A stretch of 7,334 nucleotides of DNA from Chloroflexota bacterium (GTDB lineage: Bacteria > Chloroflexota > Anaerolineae > Anaerolineales > UBA4823). Below, in pieces: positions 1 through 4,627 of this stretch (its first letter is position 1; each line of letters begins with the position of its first letter). The stretch covers positions 1-7,334 of the forward strand of contig JAAZNS010000492.1 of the NCBI GenBank assembly GCA_012798185.1. Reading direction: 5' to 3'. Position numbers and translations under genes: made by a program. The notes beneath the pieces are model-generated. The model was not told the DNA's origin. It saw only the letters and a list, made by a program, of their open reading frames with translations, and did not search any database.

Positions 1-257
1 ATCATTAAACTCACCCCAGGGCTGGAAGAAGAACTCATCACCCGTGCTCCGGTGCACGCTGCACCATACACCATATTGATAGCTGCCAACTCGCTTTCAG
101 CTTGAAGAAACGCTCTCCCCAAAGCGGGTAAGCGTTCAGACATATATTCAAGTAATTCAGTTTGGGGTGTTATGGGATAACCAAAATAAGCCTGTACTCC
201 AGCGCAAATGGCAGCCTCTGCCATGGCTCGATTTCCTTCACGCAATTCACGCGCCAT
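1..257 (-). CDS. vorB: VorB-type 2-oxoacid:ferredoxin oxidoreductase alpha subunit, N-terminal 85 residues (partial)
   Basis: This is the pyrimidine-domain alpha chain of a 2-oxoacid (probably branched-chain 2-oxoisovalerate) ferredoxin oxidoreductase. The family oxidatively decarboxylates 2-oxoacids to acyl-CoA in the cytoplasm with thiamine diphosphate and passes electrons to ferredoxin. I translated the minus strand by hand from the ATG at 257. The product begins MARELREGNRAMAEAA, followed by the hallmark GYPITPQTEL (residues 26-35), the QAESELAAINMVYGAA block (52-67) and a serine-rich SSSSSPGVSLM (75-85). The serine-rich SSPG form of the last motif is more like VorB than KorA, which usually has TSGPG. 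An AGGAG about 8 nt upstream supports the start. It lies 11 bp downstream of the ferredoxin gene, as in vor/kor operons, and the beta and gamma subunits would be expected beyond the window. The gene runs off the left edge. The substrate is inferred. The family call is firm. Confidence 0.9.
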   Translation of the reverse strand, partial: MARELREGNRAMAEAAICAGVQAYFGYPITPQTELLEYMSERLPALGRAFLQAESELAAINMVYGAACTGARVMSSSSSPGVSLM

Positions 258-268
258 ATTGGAATCTC

Positions 269-514
269 CTATGCTTTGGCGGGGACAACGCCCGCTTTAG
301 ATTCTCGATAAACGGTTATAGCGGCTTCTGGGCACACAATCGCGCAAACTCCGCATCCTGTGCATCCTTCCAATTTTAAATATGCCGGGTGATATCCTTT
401 TGGCGTCAAAGCTTCCATATTCAACGCCAGAACATTTTGGGGACAATTATGAACACATACATCACACCCCTTACAATACAATTCATTTACTTCTATCCAT
501 CCCTTCAAGGGCAT
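269..514 (-). CDS. vorD: 2x[4Fe-4S] ferredoxin-type delta subunit of 2-oxoacid:ferredoxin oxidoreductase
   Basis: An 81-residue bacterial-type ferredoxin with two complete CxxCxxCxxxCP cluster motifs: C14, C17, C20 and C24-P25, then C51, C54, C57 and C61-P62. Each cluster normally takes its fourth ligand from the other motif, giving two [4Fe-4S] centres. As the delta subunit it would carry electrons from the thiamine-diphosphate site of the oxidoreductase towards free ferredoxin in the cytoplasm. The start is well supported, with AAAAGGAGGT at 520-529 leaving a 5-nt spacer, the strongest ribosome-binding site in the window. The alpha-subunit gene follows 11 bp later, so the two are almost surely co-transcribed. 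The last ~20 residues (after residue 62) form a short tail without cysteines. A stand-alone KorD or PorD would look much the same, and the neighbour VorB decides the name. Confidence 0.9.
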   Translation of the reverse strand: MPLKGWIEVNELYCKGCDVCVHNCPQNVLALNMEALTPKGYHPAYLKLEGCTGCGVCAIVCPEAAITVYRESKAGVVPAKA

Positions 515-549
515 GGTTTACCTCCTTTTCGGTCTGATAAATATTGGTA

Positions 550-579
550 AGTATTCAGGTCATTGTTGAAAAGTCTCAA
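550..579 (-). promoter_or_regulatory. Candidate sigma-70-type promoter for the ferredoxin-vorB operon
   Basis: On the minus strand there is TTGAGA (574-579, 5 of 6 to TTGACA), an 18-bp spacer and AATACT (550-555, 4 of 6 to TATAAT). Transcription would begin near 543 and give a leader of about 28 nt that contains the strong Shine-Dalgarno at 520-529. The geometry is good but the -10 box is weak, so this is only the best candidate in the gap. The rest of 515-742 is AT-rich and non-coding. I see no convincing rho-independent terminator for the upstream GH13 gene. Confidence 0.3.
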
Positions 580-600
580 AACACATATATCATTTACTCA

Positions 601-615
601 CTCAAGCCGGCTGAG
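601..615. repeat. GC-rich near-palindrome upstream of the ferredoxin-vorB operon
   Basis: CTCAAGCCGGCTGAG contains a perfect 8-bp palindrome AGCCGGCT (605-612) flanked by CTC and GAG with one extra A. It is the only GC-rich patch in an otherwise AT-rich 228-bp gap, about 20 bp upstream of the candidate -35 box. It could be an operator half-site pair. No T-run follows on either strand, so it does not look like an intrinsic terminator. The function is unknown. Confidence 0.3.
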
Positions 616-742
616 AAGTTACGAAATTTGGACGAATTTAGTATTAATATTACCATAACCTTGGAATACTTAGAACAGTGCTAACTGTCATATCCAATAG
701 AAACAAAAATCCTTCCATAGAGCCGTTTCTGATTATTAATAA

Positions 743-2146
743 TTATGGCCGTGTTTGCTTTAACCAGACACAGCCCCAAGATGGTAAAGAAATGATTATT
801 TCTCCGTTGATAATAGGGTAGTTTTCATTTCCCAGAATATTGCGCATTTCCATAGGGGGGGGGTTAAATGTCATTGGTATTTTCAAAGTTTGTTGCTCGG
901 CGCTGGCATTGATGATCACAGCAACCTTTTCATCAGCCAATTCGCGCCAAAAAGCCAGACATTTTTTCTCGTTTTCGAAATAAAGTGGCGAAAAACTACC
1001 ACTGCGAATTTCAGGATATTGTTTTCGGCTCGATATCAACTGTTTTACCCAATCTCGTAATTCATGATTCCAGATACTATTATCCCAAGGAAACGCACGC
1101 CGGCAATCGGGATCTTTCCCGCCAGGTAAGCCAATTTCATCGCCATAATAAATCCCCGGTGCACCTGGCAGCGAAAAAATTGATGCAAAGGCTAATTTCA
1201 CTTTAGCAACACTGCCCTCCATCTTCGTCAGCACCCGTTCAGTGTCATGACTGCCCAACGTAAGATACATCGCTGGAACATTTTCTGATGGATATACACT
1301 GCATAAATCGCTGCATTTTTTCAAAAATTGCTCGGCGTTTAATGTTTCTGAATGAATAAAACGAATGACCGCATCACGGAGAGGATAATTTAATAGTCCG
1401 TCAAAATGAGCAGGACCCACCCAGCGAGGATCGACTGTCCAAATTTCCCCCACAATATAGGCTTCGGGATTAATCGATTTGACGGTGTGTCGGAATTCAG
1501 CCCAAAACGAATCATCATCAATCTCATTAGGAACATCTAAACGCCAGCCATCTATGCCAGTTTCAATCCAATACCGGGCAATATCCAGCAAATATTTACG
1601 AACGGGTGGATGATTGGTATTAAACTTGGGCAGACTTTTTATTCCCCACCAGGCAAGATAATCCTGCGCCTGCCCTGGTGAATAAGCATCGATCGGAAAA
1701 TGGCGCACGTGGAACCAATCTCGGTATTGTGAATATTCCTGATTTTCTAATAAATCGTTGAAAGCAAAAAATCCTCTTCCACAATGATTAAATACGCCAT
1801 CTAATATGACTCGTACATTATGATAATGCGCTAAATTCAAAAGGCGCTTAAAATCATTCATGTCCCCTAATATTGGGTCAATACGATAATAATCGCAAGT
1901 ATTATACCGGTGATTGGAAGTGGAATAAAACACCGGATTGAAATAAATGGCATTAATTCCCAAATCCAATAAATAATCGAACCGGTCCATTATCCCTTGA
2001 AAATCTCCTCCTTGAAAATGCCATAACGTTGGTGGCGATCCCCAGGCATGGACATTTACAGGGTCTAAATCAGGATTACCATTCGCAAAACGATCGGGAA
2101 AAATTTGATAAAAAACCGAATCTTGAACCCAATATGGCACGCTCAT
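743..2146 (-). CDS. GH13 neopullulanase/cyclomaltodextrinase-like alpha-glycosidase, cytoplasmic
   Basis: A 467-residue GH13 (alpha-amylase clan) retaining hydrolase that should cleave alpha-1,4 and perhaps alpha-1,6 bonds of maltodextrins, cyclodextrins or pullulan fragments. All conserved regions are visible: DGVFNH (116-121), GWRLDVPNEID (200-210, nucleophile D204, with R202), VGEIW (232-236, acid/base E234) and GSHDTERV (298-305, transition-state D301 after H300). The extra region SLPKFN (171-176) and the VPNEID form of region II point to the neopullulanase subfamily (GH13_20). Typical members of about 580 residues carry an N-terminal CBM34 domain used in dimerisation. Here the catalytic barrel starts at once (VFYQIFPDRFANG at 11-23), so that domain is absent. 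A beta-sandwich C domain follows the barrel (about 385-467). There is no signal peptide, so it acts inside the cell. The gene lies 8 bp after the binding-protein gene. A run of nine C residues encodes P429-P431. Exact substrate specificity is not readable from sequence. Confidence 0.93.
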   Translation of the reverse strand: MSVPYWVQDSVFYQIFPDRFANGNPDLDPVNVHAWGSPPTLWHFQGGDFQGIMDRFDYLLDLGINAIYFNPVFYSTSNHRYNTCDYYRIDPILGDMNDFKRLLNLAHYHNVRVILDGVFNHCGRGFFAFNDLLENQEYSQYRDWFHVRHFPIDAYSPGQAQDYLAWWGIKSLPKFNTNHPPVRKYLLDIARYWIETGIDGWRLDVPNEIDDDSFWAEFRHTVKSINPEAYIVGEIWTVDPRWVGPAHFDGLLNYPLRDAVIRFIHSETLNAEQFLKKCSDLCSVYPSENVPAMYLTLGSHDTERVLTKMEGSVAKVKLAFASIFSLPGAPGIYYGDEIGLPGGKDPDCRRAFPWDNSIWNHELRDWVKQLISSRKQYPEIRSGSFSPLYFENEKKCLAFWRELADEKVAVIINASAEQQTLKIPMTFNPPPMEMRNILGNENYPIINGEIIISLPSWGCVWLKQTRP

Positions 2147-2149
2147 AAT

Positions 2150-2156
2150 ACCTCTT
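2150..2156 (-). promoter_or_regulatory. Ribosome-binding site of the GH13 gene, overlapping the upstream stop codon
   Basis: On the minus strand AAGAGGT lies 3 nt before the GH13 ATG (2146), and its first bases are part of the TAA stop (2155-2157) of the binding-protein gene. Ribosomes ending on the first gene would sit on this site, which suggests translational coupling of the two products. Confidence 0.6.
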
Positions 2157-3495
2157 AAGGTTGATTGGTAGGGGTTAATTGAGGTGGTGGGTGAAGGTTA
2201 GATAAAGTTGTTTGAATTGAGTCGTAGGCAGTCTGTAAAGCTTTTTGATTATCCACTTTCTTATATAAAGCCGATTGCAAAGCAATATCCATCGGGATAT
2301 TATATGCACCAAACTCTGGAAGAATTGGATAAGGTGCACCATCCACCATAGCAATCATTGCCTGGGCGATTAACGGATGGTTTACATTCACTTTATCTGA
2401 TAAATGAAATTCCAATGCACCGCTCCCCGCCGGGATCAAACCGACATCAGCCATTGACAATTGTACTTCTTCCGTGTACATCGATTTAATAAACATCCAG
2501 GAAATTTGATTGGCTTCATCTTTTGCGCGGCTGGTTAGATAGATATTTTCCGATTGTACAAATCCTGATAGGTGACCATCCTGATAACGAGGCCAGGGAT
2601 CAATAGCCAGATTGTTTTGTCCAATGGCATCTGCGAGCGATTGCATATTCCAGGTCCCGTCGATTATCAACCCAACGCGTGATTCTTTGAATAAATTTAT
2701 ATCCTGATCATTATTATATTGGGTCGGGCCAAGCCTTTCGAAGGCTTTTAGCAAATCCAGCCAGGCATTACTATAATAGAAATTATCAGCATCGAATAAC
2801 GGTTCCCCATTTTCTCCAATTAATTCTCCACCTAAACCATAGAGATGCCCGCCCGAATAGAAAAAGCCTCGTTCCAAAAATGCGCCAACTACTTCACCTC
2901 TGGTCGCATTATTTACTAAAGACAACATATCCTCAAATGTGGCAGGCGAAACCGGGATTATGGTTTGATTGCGATATAAAACCACCCCTTTAATATCCAA
3001 TGGCAGGCTGATCAAAGTTCCGCGATAATTACCCGATTGCACCGCTGGTGGGTTTAGTGAATTCAGCAACGTTTTATCAGCCAATGAAGAGAGATCCAGA
3101 ACAAAATCCTGATCAAAAAGTGCGGGCCCCCATTCTGCAGGCGCTATTAGTATGGTAGGTCCTCTCCCGCTTTCAATTGCCGTCTGAAAGGCAGGTAATA
3201 GATCCAGCATGGGTACATATTGCACATCAAAAAGGATAAAGGGGTATTGTTTTTGGAATGCAGCAATTTGGCGAAAAAGAATATTGCGTTGACTCTCTTC
3301 AAAGGGATGCCAGATGCTGATCGTTCCTTCAATAATTTCAGGAGTGGCACTTGGTTCAGGAGTAGGAGAACGAGTAGCTGTTATGAAAGGTGTAGGAGAA
3401 ATAATATTAACAGCTTCACCAATCCGGCACCCCGCATTGACGCTTCCCAAAATCATCACGATCAACAATAGGTATATTCTTTTTTTTAATAGCAT
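2155..3495 (-). CDS. ABC-type sugar-binding lipoprotein (extracellular solute-binding protein family 1)
   Basis: A 446-residue MBP-like substrate-binding protein of a carbohydrate ABC importer, anchored outside the membrane. Residues 1-22 form a signal peptide (KK near the start, then LLLIVMILG) ending at C23 in VNAGC. This is a lipobox with Asn rather than Leu/Val at -3, so lipidation is likely but not certain. A Pro/Thr/Ser-rich spacer follows (33-53). The binding fold begins at TISIWHPFEE (58-67) and shows family marks: SGRGPTILIAPAEWG (109-123), LPLDIKGVVLYRNQ (164-177), RVGLIIDGTWN (273-283) and WMFIKSMYTEEVQ (333-345). A Pro-rich tail ends the protein. Pairing with a cytoplasmic GH13 suggests maltodextrin or a similar glucan as ligand, which is an inference. 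No permease or ATPase gene lies beside it. No clear Shine-Dalgarno precedes the ATG. The next in-frame ATG (residue 14) would break the signal peptide, so 3495 is preferred. Confidence 0.9.
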   Translation of the reverse strand: MLLKKRIYLLLIVMILGSVNAGCRIGEAVNIISPTPFITATRSPTPEPSATPEIIEGTISIWHPFEESQRNILFRQIAAFQKQYPFILFDVQYVPMLDLLPAFQTAIESGRGPTILIAPAEWGPALFDQDFVLDLSSLADKTLLNSLNPPAVQSGNYRGTLISLPLDIKGVVLYRNQTIIPVSPATFEDMLSLVNNATRGEVVGAFLERGFFYSGGHLYGLGGELIGENGEPLFDADNFYYSNAWLDLLKAFERLGPTQYNNDQDINLFKESRVGLIIDGTWNMQSLADAIGQNNLAIDPWPRYQDGHLSGFVQSENIYLTSRAKDEANQISWMFIKSMYTEEVQLSMADVGLIPAGSGALEFHLSDKVNVNHPLIAQAMIAMVDGAPYPILPEFGAYNIPMDIALQSALYKKVDNQKALQTAYDSIQTTLSNLHPPPQLTPTNQP

Positions 3496-3501
3496 AGTGT
3501 A

Positions 3502-3538
3502 TTGGTTGTACCTATGATTTACCTTGGTTGTAACTACG
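3502..3538. repeat. Pair of 15-bp direct repeats with 22-bp period, candidate operator in the binding-protein leader
   Basis: TTGGTTGTACCTATG (3502-3516) and TTGGTTGTAACTACG (3524-3538) match at 13 of 15 positions, and the first nine bases are identical. Their starts are 22 bp apart, about two helical turns, so a protein could bind both on one face of the DNA. They fill the space immediately upstream of the binding-protein ATG (3495), where its ribosome-binding site would be expected. The second copy contains the imperfect palindrome GTTGTAACTAC. They are likely a regulator site for the sugar-uptake unit. The regulator is unknown. Confidence 0.45.
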
Positions 3539-3613
3539 CCGCCGACTTGGATGAGTTATCTTATTTAAGATTATTCGAGATTTTTTCACCGTCGCTTGAG
3601 CAGTTATTTTGGT

Positions 3614-3642
3614 ATTATGCCATTTTAAATGCATTGGGGCAA
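3614..3642 (-). promoter_or_regulatory. Candidate promoter of the binding protein-GH13 unit
   Basis: On the minus strand TTGCCC (3637-3642), a 17-bp spacer and CATAAT (3614-3619, 5 of 6 to consensus) are preceded by TGG, giving an extended -10 (TGnCATAAT). Transcription would begin near 3607 and produce a leader of roughly 110 nt that includes both 15-bp repeats. The -35 match is only 4 of 6, so the call is tentative. Confidence 0.4.
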
Positions 3643-3654
3643 GGATAAGTATTC

Positions 3655-3666
3655 AAATAATTATTT
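3655..3666. repeat. 12-bp AT-only perfect palindrome between the divergent promoters
   Basis: AAATAATTATTT is its own reverse complement. It sits 12 bp beyond the candidate -35 box of the minus-strand promoter and about 35 bp upstream of the plus-strand -10 box, so it could serve as an UP-like element or regulator site for both. AT-only palindromes occur by chance in DNA of this composition, so the role is uncertain. Confidence 0.25.
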
Positions 3667-3697
3667 TCCGAAGGCAGGCAAATCCTTCACATTGGTT

Positions 3698-3706
3698 TGA
3701 TATAAT
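3698..3706 (+). promoter_or_regulatory. Extended -10 promoter giving a probable leaderless transcript of the aldolase gene
   Basis: TGATATAAT has a perfect TATAAT (3701-3706) with the TGn extension. No TTGACA-like -35 is present at 16-19 bp, which extended -10 promoters can tolerate. The ATG of the next gene lies only 6 nt downstream (3713), where the transcription start itself is expected. No Shine-Dalgarno precedes the ATG, consistent with a leaderless mRNA. Confidence 0.55.
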
Positions 3707-3712
3707 CATCCC

Positions 3713-4627
3713 ATGCCAAAAAATCAACATCCTCGAGGGGTATTCGCTGCTGCGGTTACCCCACTTAATTCAGATTTCTCATTGGATCAAAATTCAATAG
3801 GCAGGTTGTTATTATTCCTGGCAGAGCGTGGATGTCATGGCGCTTTATTATTTGGGACAACTGGTGAAGGACCTTCTTTTGCTGCAAACGAACGGATAAG
3901 TGCGATGCGCAGCGCAATACAGGCGCGCCAGGCGATTCCCAATTTTCAATTATTGGCTGGTACGGGAGCACCCAGTTTAGAAGAAACGGCAGCGCTTACG
4001 AAAGCCGCTTTCGATATGGGTATAAACGGTGTGGTTGTTTTGCCGCCTTATTATTTCAAGAAAATTGACGAGGATGGGTTATTCCTTTGGTATAGTCAGG
4101 TTATTAAAAAGGCAGTGCCTTCGGATGGCTGTTTTTTTGCTTACCACATCCCTACTGTTTCGGGCATCGCCATGTCTTACGATCTATTGGCGCGTCTTAA
4201 AGATAACTTTCCCAATCAATTTGCAGGGATAAAAGACTCTACCGGCGATGCCGAAAATTCTCGTTTACTTGGTGAACGGTTTGGCAAAGAATTAGTCGTT
4301 TTTACCGGAAATGACCGCTTATTTAGCACCGCCTTAAACAATCATGCCTCCGGTTGTATTACCGCCATGGCAAATATCTGCTCTCCCGATCTGCGCATTA
4401 TCTGGGATGCACATCAGAACGGCATGGTAAAAATGGATGTTCAAAACCAGCTGGATACTTATCGTAAAGTAATGGACCAATACCCTCCTGCTCCTAGTTT
4501 TATCAAAGCTATGCTGGCACAGCGATATTGTTTTCCAAATTGGAAGGTACGTCCACCATTGCTGCCTCTATCTGCACCGGTTTTTACACAGGCATTAAAC
4601 GAATGGGATGCCGTTGATCATGTCTGA
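3713..4627 (+). CDS. DHDPS/NAL-superfamily pyruvate-dependent aldolase or lyase (DapA-like, probably not DapA)
   Basis: A 304-residue class I aldolase-type TIM barrel of the dihydrodipicolinate synthase/N-acetylneuraminate lyase superfamily. It should form a Schiff base with pyruvate in the cytoplasm. Visible marks are GVFAAAVTPL at the start (9-18), GTTGEGPSF (48-56), PPYYFKK (111-117), the catalytic Tyr in FAYHIP (Y144) and the Schiff-base lysine in GIKDSTGD (K174). Length is normal for the family. True DapA has an arginine in YNxPxRTG that binds the aspartate-semialdehyde carboxylate (R138 in E. coli). Here the same place reads YHIPTVSG, with V149 instead, closer to the lyase form YNIPALSG. 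A 2-keto-3-deoxy sugar acid aldolase, a sialate-lyase-like or a related enzyme is therefore more likely than lysine synthesis. The start is fixed by the family N-terminus. It seems leaderless and overlaps the next gene by 8 bp. Confidence 0.88.
   Translation: MPKNQHPRGVFAAAVTPLNSDFSLDQNSIGRLLLFLAERGCHGALLFGTTGEGPSFAANERISAMRSAIQARQAIPNFQLLAGTGAPSLEETAALTKAAFDMGINGVVVLPPYYFKKIDEDGLFLWYSQVIKKAVPSDGCFFAYHIPTVSGIAMSYDLLARLKDNFPNQFAGIKDSTGDAENSRLLGERFGKELVVFTGNDRLFSTALNNHASGCITAMANICSPDLRIIWDAHQNGMVKMDVQNQLDTYRKVMDQYPPAPSFIKAMLAQRYCFPNWKVRPPLLPLSAPVFTQALNEWDAVDHV

Noticed and set aside
548..672. The 9-mer GAATACTTA (or its reverse complement) occurs twice in the gap before the ferredoxin gene (548-556, 664-672) and once in the divergent promoter region (3646-3654), suggesting a shared operator.
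   Set aside because: The same 9-mer also occurs inside the surface-protein coding region near 6267-6275, and the gaps are AT-rich, so chance recurrence is enough to explain it.
675..688. Short hairpin ACAGT-GCTA-ACTGT as a terminator for the GH13 transcript.
   Set aside because: The stem has only five pairs and no T-run follows on the minus strand.
732..743. Perfect palindrome ATTATTAATAAT at the stop of the GH13 gene.
   Set aside because: It is AT-only, has no loop or T-tract, and is of a kind expected by chance in this sequence.
985..1206. Open frame of 73 codons antisense to the GH13 gene.
   Set aside because: It overlaps strongly supported conserved GH13 sequence and has no recognisable motif.
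3558..3571. ATCTT-ATTT-AAGAT hairpin followed by a T-run (3580-3586), as a plus-strand terminator.
   Set aside because: The stem is weak and AT-only, the T-run is about ten bases away, and no plus-strand gene lies upstream to terminate.
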